Assembly: GCA_015501055.1 (NCBI GenBank)
Contig: JADNYV010000701.1
Coordinates: 1-17,742, forward strand
Length of the DNA stretch: 17,742 nucleotides
Direction of reading: 5' to 3'
From: Mucidula mucida
Taxonomy: Eukaryota; Basidiomycota; Agaricomycetes; Agaricales; Physalacriaceae
This document shows, piece by piece, positions 1 to 8,535 of this stretch (within the stretch, counting starts at the first letter, position 1; the number at the start of each line of letters is the position of its first letter). Made by a program: the position numbers and the translations under genes. The notes under the pieces are model-generated. The model did no database searches, was not told the origin of the DNA, and saw nothing but the letters and a program-made list of their open reading frames with translations.

Positions 1-2789
1 ACCGTGTATGTACCCTTAAGAGATGCTGGGTTTATGCGGTCAACACCTTTCGCGCCAACAAGATCAAGGCGCCGATGACCTAGATCAAGATCGGGGTTAC
101 GCAGACATGTCGCAACAATCTCGGTCGCGACACTGAGCTTCTGGGAGAGCTGTAAGGTATCAAAGTTGCGCGCATGATCCTGAGTCCAAACATTGGAGAA
201 GATATTTTCGAGACGGTCGGTTCCTTCGTGAATGATGTAGTAAGGAAGGTTTGGGTCATCAACGAAGAGTTTTGCGATTGTAAAAAAATGTTCTTCACAA
301 TAGCCTGTGAATCCGCATAGAGGGCAGAAGTCAAGAAGTTTAATCCTTCCTTGAGATACACGGCAGCCGCAAGGTGAGCATACGTCGCCAGTGAACGACA
401 CTGATCTTTGAGATCCATCGTGACGTCAATAAATGGCTTCGTAAAGTACATGAGCGTCTCAGCCAGAAACTCTATAGCCCGTGCTCGTTGTTGGGAAGCT
501 GGATCAACGACTGGAGCGATATCCGGATCTGTCCCAAGTGAATGCAGATCTTGGAGGAGAGTAACCGCTTTGGGAACATTCTGCTTGTCTGCTGGATCAA
601 GGAGACCCTTTGCCTTGTGCTCGGTCATCCCAGGAATTCACATCAGAGACGCCTGGATGTCGGTGGTACCAGATATGTCTCATCAACAAGAATACCAGAG
701 ACACTTTGTAGGAGCGTGGCAAACCCTAGCAGAATACGTTAGATTAGTATATAGCTTGAGAAAGTGACTCAGAGCGTACGTTTGAATACGTGTTTCGGAT
801 CGCAAAGTACCCAAATAGTTGTACTTTCCCGTCTGCAGATTAAGTCCCGGGAGATCCCAAAGCAGTTGACAAGAGGTTGATTTCTTTCGTACTGCGGACA
901 TACACAGATTGTATCGCGCCAGCCGGAACGATGATTCTCCATCACTAGCAAGGGCACGGATGGGGCATATAGCGCTTCGCCGAATGGCATGTTCGCGCCA
1001 CACATCAATGAAGGTTCGGAGCCAGGCGGCAAGTTGTTTGCCTGTCTCAGCTTTACACGACGGTGAAAGAATCAGAGGAATGGGGGTGTATTGCTCGGAA
1101 TCAGAGACGGTAGCGATAGCAAGAACGGTACCATCCTTCCCGCGATGACAGGCATGCGGATCGTCACGTTGGCGCTCAAGAGCGTCAGCGATCTTCTCCA
1201 AATCCTCGATACTATTGATGACAAGATTAAGGAGTTTAGAATGCTCCCGACATAGTCCAAGGATAACGTTACACACGCTCTCGTAGCGACAGATCTCCTC
1301 CAGCGCGACACCATCGATCATCACAATAATGCCGGGAAGTATGCCCGCCGATGATTTGTTGGTGGTTTACAAACAGCAGGATCTAAAAGAGCAACAATGT
1401 TGACTCTAATCTCCTCAGCAGTGGGTATACCAAGACTGGGAAGGAGTTGGGGAACATGATGATGCTTCAGAAGAGTAGTACATGATGGATAGCCCTCTGC
1501 ACGCTGCAGAGTGTTAAGCATTCTATCACCGCCATAGGATTTCGAGAGGAATGCCTTGTCAAAGTCACGTTGAGTGAAACCAGATCTGGGACGATAATTA
1601 CTGGTCAAGCACCGCTGAATCGTGTTCAGCAGTGTTGACGAGGAACCGCTGCGTTTAAGTGATGCAGCGACTAGGCGGCGCAACGCGGGAACATCGTTCT
1701 GGGAGAGAAGCATCATAACACGCTTGTGGTCGCCAAGCTTCTTCGAAAGACGGCGAATTTGTCGTTCTTTATTCCACAGCTATACGTGTGATCAGTAAGT
1801 GATGTATCGACATTTGAAAGATGCTCACTCGGGTGCGAAGAGCTCGCTCCTCGTTTGACTTTGTCTGAAGCAGCGTCACGATTTGCTCATGGTTCAAAAA
1901 CCGATACGGAGTGTGAGCCTTTGATTCTCCAGCCGCATCCGTCATGAATTTACGGAACGATGCAAGATTTGGCACGGCACTGCAGACGGAGCAACATTCA
2001 CGTTGCTCTTCCTCGGGCGTTGAAAGGATAACGTGACAGCCGCGTCCAAGCAAACGAATGTATTTTCCATCAGATGTGATACTGACGGGTTCCCAGTCCA
2101 TCACTGAAGTAGCATGTCGACTAAATCCGTACGTAGTCCAAGCATTACCCGGAAGCCATTGAGTCAATGCACCGCGGCACTTTGACGCGCCGGGAAAGCG
2201 ATTAGAGGGGGGCTCGGGATGCAGATGCATGTCGTCCAAGAATCTGTAATTTCCGAAATAGACTCATCGCGTTCTGCAGGCGCGACATGTGGAATGGAGT
2301 ACATGGGGAGATCATCGTCTGATGCGATAGGTATGCTATCGTTGGATGAATCAGATGGGGTCGCTGGCCCGGGAGATGATGCAGGGAGAACATGGATGGA
2401 GGGTATAGGTGTCTTGGATCGTGAATCGGCGGCGGTAGTAGGCGGGGACTGTGGCCACTGTATATCTCCTTGAGATAAAGCAAGATATTGACGCGAGAAT
2501 TACACACCTGTATGGATGGCTGTGGTGTGACACCTCCTTCAGTATCAGACACCTGAGGTTTGTGCATGTAGGTTCCCAAAGCCGCATTCCTTCTGCAAGG
2601 TTGCCCGCCGCGATGTCTGTGGAGATTGACCGTGTTGCGCTTGATGCCCACTTTCACGGGAAGTCCGCAAAGATCACAACGAGAGACGAGATCACCGTCA
2701 TGAAGAAAGACATCGTATTCGACCGCGGTCCCGTCACCGTACAAGATAACGGCTTTGGGTAGTATGGGCTCGGATTGCAAGGAATCCAT
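1..2789 (-). pseudogene. Decayed P-element/THAP9-like transposase gene, runs off the left edge
   Basis: This is a multi-exon reading on the minus strand. It matches, from memory, a multicopy Agaricomycete hypothetical family. Exon 1 (2789-2508) carries a finger-like cluster C38-x2-C41, H57-x-H59. Introns fit at 2507-2458, 2302-2244 (less sure), 1828-1780 and 779-726. Three acidic motifs resemble the D-D-E core of P-element transposases: MMIDG (Asp codon 1315-1313), ASDGESSF (Asp codon 943-941) and DRLENIF (Glu codon 209-207), with a DPKH..K motif between the second and third. The family match continues in frame to base 1. Lesions seen: a -1 shift near 1369-1355, one extra base in the T run at about 805-808, a -1 shift near 668 with a TGA at 640-638, and a -1 shift in the 7-base A run 282-288. 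The family match is strong; the P-element link is inference. Some lesions could be assembly errors. Confidence 0.75.
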
Positions 2790-3867
2790 TGCAGATACGC
2801 GGAGAATCTTGTGAATGCATGTATATCAGATCATATAACTCAAAAAAGGTATCAAGTATACATTATATGACGGGTTATTGAGTAGTATTTAGAGGGAGGA
2901 AGTAGGATCGCCGCTGCGAAGATGAGAGTAAGATCAAGACGCGCGAAACCAGCGTGACTGCCATAATGGGCAAGCCGAGGCGCCGTGTCAACGGCAGCGA
3001 GACGGGGACGAGTAAACCAAAGGGGGGCCAACAGGCAAGTCGATTTCTCGGAATGCTCCGAAAAACACCCCCTGGTACGCACACTCTCGGGGACTGCTGC
3101 ACGTGGATTTCGGAATGGGCATGGTAGGCATGCGTCGAGGACCAGCGAGTTGGGGGCATGTATACGGACAAGGTGCACAGCGGCATCACTCAAGCCGATT
3201 CTGGCTTTCTGGCTGTGAGCATCGAGGGCCTGCGACGTCTGAGCCAGCTTTCTTATTCATTGACGACCCGCAACTTGATTTGCTGGTTTTAGGTCAGGAT
3301 ACGCCGGCCATTTTTGCTTTGGGCTCTTGGTAAACAGACGGTGCGTCGTGTCAGACGTGGATCAGCAGAAGCGGTGGCAGCGGTGGCCGACTGTAAGAAT
3401 CGTCATGATGGTGAGAGGGGAGCGGTTATTGCCATATTGGGCATCCCGGGGCCCGCCTGTCCAGACGAGTCACATGACGATTTGCCTGGACTTAAACCTT
3501 TAAACCTTGCTGACTTACCTTCACTTTCTTCTGCAAGAATACAAATGTGGCGCATAGGAGAGATTATTACTAGGAAGAGAGAGATCAATATGCTGGCCTC
3601 GATATCGATTCTTACATCCGAAATGCGCTTTCGTTTCTGCATTAAAACGGATGTGTTCGCTTGAAATGACTGCTCTTGCTGCGATAACTCGATACATTTA
3701 AGCGTTGCGTGCATCGGGTATATACGTCAGCTAGTCCTTCAGCTTCGGCGCGCTCAAAGATTCGCTCCTCTGTCATGAGACCGTACTACCCATCTTCGCA
3801 TCTTGTCGCGCTTGCAGCCTCCTGACGACTTGTTTGCAGTTTATATCAAACGTGATCTTGACAAGGA
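2790..3867. other. Divergent intergenic region, no gene recognised
   Basis: This stretch lies between the minus-strand transposase relic and the plus-strand zinc-finger gene A. Overlapping open frames of 76-116 residues occur on both strands (for example 2852-3193 minus, 3314-3664 plus, 3403-3714 minus). None gives a recognisable domain, and none joins to a longer frame by a convincing intron. I could not find terminal inverted repeats of the relic here. The right end grades into the shared promoter block. Confidence 0.5.
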
Positions 3868-3985
3868 AGGACCGGCGCGATATGAACACCCTCTATCACC
3901 ACCGGCTAACAGTGCCGTAACTCGAGTGAATTCCAACGTGTCCAGCAGATGATCTTACCCACGTACCTTCGTCTTCGACTATCAC
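3868..3985 (+). promoter_or_regulatory. Shared promoter/5'UTR block of zinc-finger gene A
   Basis: Three landmarks occur in the same order upstream of genes A, B and C. Here they are CGGCTAACAGTG at 3903-3914, AACGTGTC at 3935-3942 and CTATCA from 3979, with the start codon 85 nt after the last. An upstream segment, GGACCGGC..GATATGAAC, also resembles the other two copies. No TATA box is visible. CTATCA in a pyrimidine-rich stretch may mark the transcription start; that is inference. Confidence 0.6.
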
Positions 3986-4006
3986 GTTCAAATAATCGTC
4001 CAACAG

Positions 4007-4056
4007 GTGAATGATGCATAGGATTAAAGACTGTGCTTACTGAGCAGTGGCCACAG
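4007..4056 (+). other. Likely 5'UTR intron of gene A (50 nt)
   Basis: The segment begins GTGAAT after CCAACAG and ends GGCCACAG, with a possible branch site in CTTACTGAG. It stops 7 nt before the ATG at 4064. An earlier acceptor ending at 4047 is also possible. Genes B and C have introns at the matching place, which supports the call. Confidence 0.55.
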
Positions 4057-4063
4057 TATCAAC

Positions 4064-5947
4064 ATGGATCCTCCCAGTCGTTGGAAGTGTTCCATCTGCA
4101 ACGTCTGGGTGCGGGGCAACAACAAACAGGAACATCTCTCCGGTAAACGACATCGCGAGGCTCAGAAAGCGATTGGCTTAACTCCATGGACCTGCGACGT
4201 CTGCGCATTGACGACAAATCTGACCAATAAAGACAGCCATCTTGCAGGCACCACACATCGAGACGCCGTGCGAGCCGCGGGTTCTCCTTCCACAGACCGC
4301 ACGCCGAAAGCTTCCTGGAGTGACATCGCCCAGCCTGCGGCCGCTGCCCAACCGACCAACTCCAGTGGTGGGGAAAAGTCAGAGAGAGACGCTGAGAGCG
4401 GTGATCAAATGCCGACGACCAGCTTGACGTCGTGGATGATGTGCAGCGACTGCGGCTTGATTATTGCTGTTACAGACAAAGATAGTCACATTGCCACGCA
4501 TGCACCCGCGAATTTGGACGTATGGACGTGCGACGTCTGCGCCTTGACGTTGCCTGCAACCGATAAGGACGCCCATCTCGCCGACGCCAGTCATCAATCT
4601 GCAGCTCGCGCTCAAAACATTGATGATGTTCGTCCCGACTCGGCAAACGCCCAGCTCGAGACGGCTTTTCGGGATGCCACCGCCGCCATTGCTCGCGCCA
4701 CGGCGCAAAGCCTGTTAGACCTTCAGGCCCGGCTTGATGCCGCCTTACACGATCGTGATATCACGAAGAAGGAACTGATATCGGCGCGGAAGGAATGGGA
4801 TGAGAAGGAGCACACTCTGTTGTTGAAGACGGACGACCTGCGAGCAAAGATCGTTTCTCTGGATGCGCTCCTCCAGACGACAAAGGCAGAACGCACGGAG
4901 GAAAGAGAACTTCGTATGGCTGAAGTGATACGTCGAGTAGAGACTGAGCAGGGGCTTAACGCCAAGCTCAAAGAAGCGCTGGACGAGAACCAACGACTCA
5001 CGACAACTCTGGATCGGAAAGTTGAGTCCATCCAAACAGGGCGGTCCATCCTATCGCTCGCGCGGACAAAGCTGTCTGATGTCACGTCAGCGCGAGACGC
5101 CTTGCGCGCGCAGGCCGCCGCTCTCGCCGCTACTGTCGACACCTTGAAGAAGGAGACTGCAACCCAGGCATCCCAGATCCAGACGCTTCAGCAGCAACTC
5201 GACCTAGCGAACAAGCGCTGGTCGAGTCACGGCCAGGAAATAGCCGATGAACAGTTGATCTGGAAAGACGAAGAGGAGCCCGAGGCCGAAAAGAGAAAGC
5301 AGGAGGATGAACTTCGTCAGGCGCGGGAAAGGCTAGAGAGGATGCGCAGGGAAGAGCTGGAGCAGGAGGAGGCGAGAGAAAAGAAGCGCGCAGAGGAGAA
5401 GCGCGCACGGGAAGCGGAGGAAGAGATAAAACGTCGTAATGAAGAAGAAGAGAGACGAAGGGAAGCAGAGAGGCAGGAAAACGAGAAGAAGCAGGCGTAT
5501 GTCCGTTGGAAGAACGCCTCCACCAGAGAAGTGCTCCGCCATCATTTAATCTGCCGAACGCGATTCCAGGCCAATCGCGGCGCCACGTGGACGAGCGCCC
5601 AGGCTCTGCATCGCTTCATCGAGTTGCTTGGAGAGTTTCCCAGCTTGGTGTTTTCCGCAGAGCAACCGTTAACGCTATGGAGCGTTCCGTGGCCTGTACT
5701 TGCGAATCCTGCGGAATTGGTCGCAGAGAATATCGACTGGAAGGCCACGGAGGCTTTCTTTGAATATGCGAAAAAGTCTCTCTCTGCAGAGAAATACGAC
5801 GAGATGGTGTCGCGGGCGCAGAGGACGTTCCATCCTGATCGATGGGTAGGAAAGTTAGCGTTGGTATTGGACGATGGAGTGCGAGCGTCACTACAGAAGG
5901 TCATCAACACCGTAGAACAAGTCATCAATGGTTTGCTTACTCGGTAA
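4064..5947 (+). CDS. Zinc-finger gene A: four C2H2 fingers, long coiled coil, C-terminal HPD domain
   Basis: The gene has one uninterrupted coding exon of 627 residues. The N-terminal part has four Cys2His2 fingers at about residues 7-30, 42-65, 126-146 and 154-177. Fingers 1, 2 and 4 are C-x2-C-x11-H-x5-H; finger 3 ends H-x3-H. From about 197 to 480 the sequence is strongly charged and heptad-like, ending in a Glu/Arg/Lys-rich helix, so a long coiled coil is expected. Residues 478-627 form a separate domain with SVPWPVL and an HPD at 590-592 (FHPDRW). In J-domains HPD is the Hsp70-stimulating motif, and many basidiomycete coiled-coil proteins carry a similar tail of unknown role. No signal peptide or membrane segment is seen. 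The start is set by finger 1 at residue 7 and the upstream intron. Fingers and promoter make it a paralog of B and C, which lack the coiled coil and HPD domain. Function unknown; a nucleic-acid-binding scaffold is only a guess. Confidence 0.9.
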   Translation: MDPPSRWKCSICNVWVRGNNKQEHLSGKRHREAQKAIGLTPWTCDVCALTTNLTNKDSHLAGTTHRDAVRAAGSPSTDRTPKASWSDIAQPAAAAQPTNSSGGEKSERDAESGDQMPTTSLTSWMMCSDCGLIIAVTDKDSHIATHAPANLDVWTCDVCALTLPATDKDAHLADASHQSAARAQNIDDVRPDSANAQLETAFRDATAAIARATAQSLLDLQARLDAALHDRDITKKELISARKEWDEKEHTLLLKTDDLRAKIVSLDALLQTTKAERTEERELRMAEVIRRVETEQGLNAKLKEALDENQRLTTTLDRKVESIQTGRSILSLARTKLSDVTSARDALRAQAAALAATVDTLKKETATQASQIQTLQQQLDLANKRWSSHGQEIADEQLIWKDEEEPEAEKRKQEDELRQARERLERMRREELEQEEAREKKRAEEKRAREAEEEIKRRNEEEERRREAERQENEKKQAYVRWKNASTREVLRHHLICRTRFQANRGATWTSAQALHRFIELLGEFPSLVFSAEQPLTLWSVPWPVLANPAELVAENIDWKATEAFFEYAKKSLSAEKYDEMVSRAQRTFHPDRWVGKLALVLDDGVRASLQKVINTVEQVINGLLTR

Positions 5948-6287
5948 ATAGCTTCTAGGATCGTGTATGGCATACTCATTCTTGACATTGTTGAACATGA
6001 AACGATTGAAGCAATCGAACTATCGCATACGGAACACGAAGAATGCTTCATATTGACCGCTGTTAGTAGCCAACGACATTGACATAACGGTCGTTCGTTC
6101 GTTGTCCTTGGATTGTCGAGCCAGACTGTATTCATGCAGAAAACGACCAGGACAAAAGAGGAGCAGAAGAAAGATCCTCTTTTTGATGATTGTTCTCCCT
6201 GCCGATGAAGAGAACTGCCTGCGGATGATGCAAGGTCGTACTTAGCTTGAAGGGAAACTGAGGGAAACCAATTTGAATTTTTCCCCC
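5948..6287. other. Intergenic spacer with a short hairpin
   Basis: This spacer lies between the stop of gene A and the Nudix fragment. It holds a perfect 6-bp stem (CGATTG/CAATCG) at 6003-6017, about 60 nt past the stop, and a short TCGT run near 6090. The overlapping minus-strand frames read through gene A and show no family features, so they are treated as shadows. Confidence 0.4.
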
Positions 6288-6608
6288 CAAAGCCATGCAC
6301 GTGATAGCGTACAATTCCGGATTTGCCGTGCCGGAACCCAGCTAGGCTCTTCCCATCGTCCTCGTGTCAGAAACGACAGTCTGCTCCAATCCCACCTGAG
6401 CACCTGTTTCCGCAGAGCAGTCCAGACGGTACGCGTCCATTCCATCCTAGTACCACGATTGGTTTCAATAAACTTCTCCAAGATGTTCACCGGAAACCTA
6501 GCTACATACCGCTCGTCGGTGTCGCGCAAGAAATATGCTCTGCCGAGATGTGCAGCTGCACTGGTTGCGCTCTTCAAACGCCGTTCTGGTGACCTCCTCA
6601 ATAGATGA
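6288..6608 (+). pseudogene. Truncated 5' fragment of a Nudix hydrolase gene
   Basis: This stretch aligns by eye with the first two exons and proximal promoter of the minus-strand Nudix gene at 13919-15251. Matching parts are the CACGTG box (6298-6303) and following GTACAATT/TTTGCCGTGCCGGA segment, the intron donor ACGGTACGCG near 6430, the acceptor CTCCAAG just before 6483, and the exon-2 product CAAALVALFKRRSGDLLNR (CAAVLVALFVGRSGDLYVLLNR in the other copy, shortened here). The position of the start codon appears deleted, exon 1 has further small deletions, and the exon-2 donor is ATGAG rather than GTGAG. Nothing of the Nudix box or later exons follows. It sits just upstream of zinc-finger gene B, as the intact gene sits just upstream of gene C, so it is the decayed member of a duplicated pair. 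Confidence 0.75.
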
Positions 6609-6788
6609 GTTGAAACGTATTTCGTTATAGCGAAAGACTCACTGAAACGACTGAAGTGCAAGTATGTGAGAGTAGTATTTATGTTCATTCTGTGGCCTCT
6701 GTGTATTCTTCGTTGAAGTGACATTTTATTCGGCACGCAACCTTGCTCCTAAAGATTGCTTCTGGGCCATGTCACCTCTCGTTCGAAC

Positions 6789-6893
6789 TGCGGACTGGCA
6801 GGAGAAGAACTTCTTCATCATCGGCTGACACTGCCGGAACTCTATGGCACTCAACGTGTCCACCACGCATCCTCCCTCGCATTTTACTATCAC
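6789..6893 (+). promoter_or_regulatory. Shared promoter/5'UTR block of zinc-finger gene B
   Basis: The block contains GGACTGGCAGGAGAAGAAC, then CGGCTGACACTG at 6822-6833, TATGGCAC, AACGTGTC at 6853-6860 and CTATCAC at 6887-6893. Order and spacing match the blocks before genes A and C, and the match to C is closest (CGGCTGACACTG and AACGTGTC are identical). No TATA box is seen. Confidence 0.65.
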
Positions 6894-6913
6894 TTCCATA
6901 TCCTAGTCTTCCG

Positions 6914-6962
6914 GTAAGTAAATGTCGCCTTCGACCAGACAGTGTTCTAACCCTCTAACAAG
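6914..6962 (+). other. Likely 5'UTR intron of gene B (49 nt)
   Basis: A consensus donor GTAAGT follows CTTCCG, and the acceptor CTAACAAG ends directly before the ATG at 6963. If spliced, the first coding base abuts the exon junction. Confidence 0.65.
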
Positions 6963-8228
6963 ATGGACGAATGGCAATGCACGACCTGCGACCTCGTCCT
7001 GCATATCAAAAATAAAACTGGCCATATAAACGGGAAACGTCATCGCAGACGTCTCATAGCGCCCACATCGAGTAGTACCGAGTTTTTGTGGATGTGCATT
7101 GACTGCGTCGTGGCGATACCTATCAACGATAAAGACAGCCATATCGCCACGCATATAGCCGCGAGCTTAAATCCCTGGACGTGCGATAGATGCAGCTTGA
7201 CGATGGCTGTCAAGGACAAAGACAGCCATATCGCCAGGCATTCAGGTGCCGCCCAGACTACAAAGTCGTGGAGGTGCGACGTCTGTAGCTTGACGATCGC
7301 TGGAAATAATAGGGACAGCCATCTCGCTGGAGCCAAGCATCGCGCCGCCGTCGCTACGCATCCGGTCATTGCACAAGCCACAAGCTCAAATCGATGGACG
7401 TGCGACGTCTGCGGCTTGACGATGGAGGTGAACAATAGGGACAGCCATCTCGCTGGAGTCAAGCATCGCGCCGCCGTCGCCACCGCCACAAACTCGACTC
7501 CATGGAAGTGCGATGTCTGCGGCTTGGCGCTGGATGTGAACAATAAGGACAGTCATCTCTCCGGAGCTCAGCATCGCGAGGTTCTCGCACTTCCACCTGG
7601 CTGGTGGGAATGCGAGACGTGCGACCGGGCTCCGATGCAGGTGCAAAACAAGGACGCCCATCTGAGGAGTCAAAAGCACCGGACGAGCACGGGAGTAAAG
7701 ACGAAACGTTGGTATATCTGCACGGTTTGCGTCAAGGCTGTTCCGCAGGACCAGATGGAGGTCCATGATGCGAGCCATGCACAAGGGCAGTCTGGTGGTG
7801 GTGGCGGCGATGAGTACGGTGGGAGCAGCAGCGATTACGAAGATGATGCCGATTTGGAGGATGTGGGTCTTTCGCTCTTGCGCAACGTCGATTTGAAGAG
7901 GGGGAAAACGAGACGGGGCGGGTACGCGATGTGCGCCAAGGCTGTGCTGCGGGACCAGATGAGGGGTCACGATGAGAGCCGCGCGATGGGTCGACGTGGG
8001 GAGAAGTCTAGAAGGAGGCCCGGGGGCGACGACGGCGGCGGGAGCAGCAAAGGGGCCTGTTCGAGCAGTGACGGGGACGGTGGGAGCAGTGATTCTGGGC
8101 ATCAGGGTTACTACGATGGTGATGATGACTTGGAGGAAGAAGGTCTCTCCATCCTGCGCGATATTGACACGCCGTGGGGCATGGCGAGTAATTTCTATTA
8201 CGGACCTCGATTGCGGGATTACTATTGA
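6963..8228 (+). CDS. Zinc-finger gene B: eight-finger C2H2 array protein
   Basis: The gene has one coding exon of 421 residues, starting MDEWQC with finger 1 at residue 4. Six units follow W/M-x-C-x2-C-x11-H with either x5-H (HLAGAKH type) or x3-H (HIATH type). Finger 7 is CETCDRAP with 12 residues before its His. Finger 8 is CTVCVKAV...H-x4-H. The fingers are joined by short Ala/Thr/Ser linkers. The C-terminal third is Gly/Ser/Asp-rich. It contains a second, damaged copy of finger 8 plus the following acidic linker (first copy about 7708-7896, second about 7918-8172); the second copy has lost its first Cys. The end, GLSILRDID..WG..SNFYYGP.L.DYY, is shared with gene C. The spacing is close to, but one residue shorter than, the JAZ/ZNF346 dsRNA-binding finger (C-x2-C-x12-H-x5-H). 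Nucleic-acid binding is likely; target and role are unknown. Confidence 0.9.
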   Translation: MDEWQCTTCDLVLHIKNKTGHINGKRHRRRLIAPTSSSTEFLWMCIDCVVAIPINDKDSHIATHIAASLNPWTCDRCSLTMAVKDKDSHIARHSGAAQTTKSWRCDVCSLTIAGNNRDSHLAGAKHRAAVATHPVIAQATSSNRWTCDVCGLTMEVNNRDSHLAGVKHRAAVATATNSTPWKCDVCGLALDVNNKDSHLSGAQHREVLALPPGWWECETCDRAPMQVQNKDAHLRSQKHRTSTGVKTKRWYICTVCVKAVPQDQMEVHDASHAQGQSGGGGGDEYGGSSSDYEDDADLEDVGLSLLRNVDLKRGKTRRGGYAMCAKAVLRDQMRGHDESRAMGRRGEKSRRRPGGDDGGGSSKGACSSSDGDGGSSDSGHQGYYDGDDDLEEEGLSILRDIDTPWGMASNFYYGPRLRDYY

Positions 8229-8535
8229 CTCGTAAGGGAGCCATTTTGTCGTAACTTCACTGTGTATCTTTGGTTCGAAGAGATAAAACAGCAGGTCTCT
8301 TTGGTCTTGGACCCTCTGTGTAGGCGCTTCTCGTTACTAGTCCGGAGGTAAGCATATGTGAGGTAGGGTGTAGACGAACATACTCTACTTCCACAAAAAA
8401 GCCTCCTACTGAGCTCACTTACTACAAGAAACGCTGTATACATTATGGATGCACTACGCGCTGTTGATGTTGCACTTGCCCTTGCCTTCATATCATACAT
8501 CCAGTACGCACTTATCATACAGCCAGTACGCAATC
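8229..8535. other. Convergent 3' intergenic region
   Basis: This region lies between the stop of gene B and the stop of the minus-strand S33 hydrolase, so it holds both 3'UTRs. Apart from a 22-bp tandem repeat at its right end, no gene or clear terminator is seen. Confidence 0.5.
8491..8534. repeat. Tandem repeat, two 22-bp units
   Basis: The units are 8491-8512 and 8513-8534, differing at 2 of 22 positions. The core is TATCATACA.CCAGTACGCA. It ends 1 nt before the hydrolase stop codon, so it sits at the start of that gene's 3'UTR. Confidence 0.8.

Noticed and set aside
3314..3714. Overlapping frames of 103-116 codons on both strands
   Set aside because: There is no domain, no convincing intron to extend them and no promoter landmark; likely chance.
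5542..6736. Minus-strand open frames over the end of gene A and the Nudix fragment
   Set aside because: The 6242-6736 frame looks protein-like at first, but the other strand of the same bases matches Nudix exons 1-2; the 5542-6300 frame reads through gene A without family features.
7160..7600. Regular DNA repeats of about 100-120 nt, CRISPR-like at a glance
   Set aside because: They are tandem zinc-finger codons in a eukaryotic gene, with no spacer/repeat structure.
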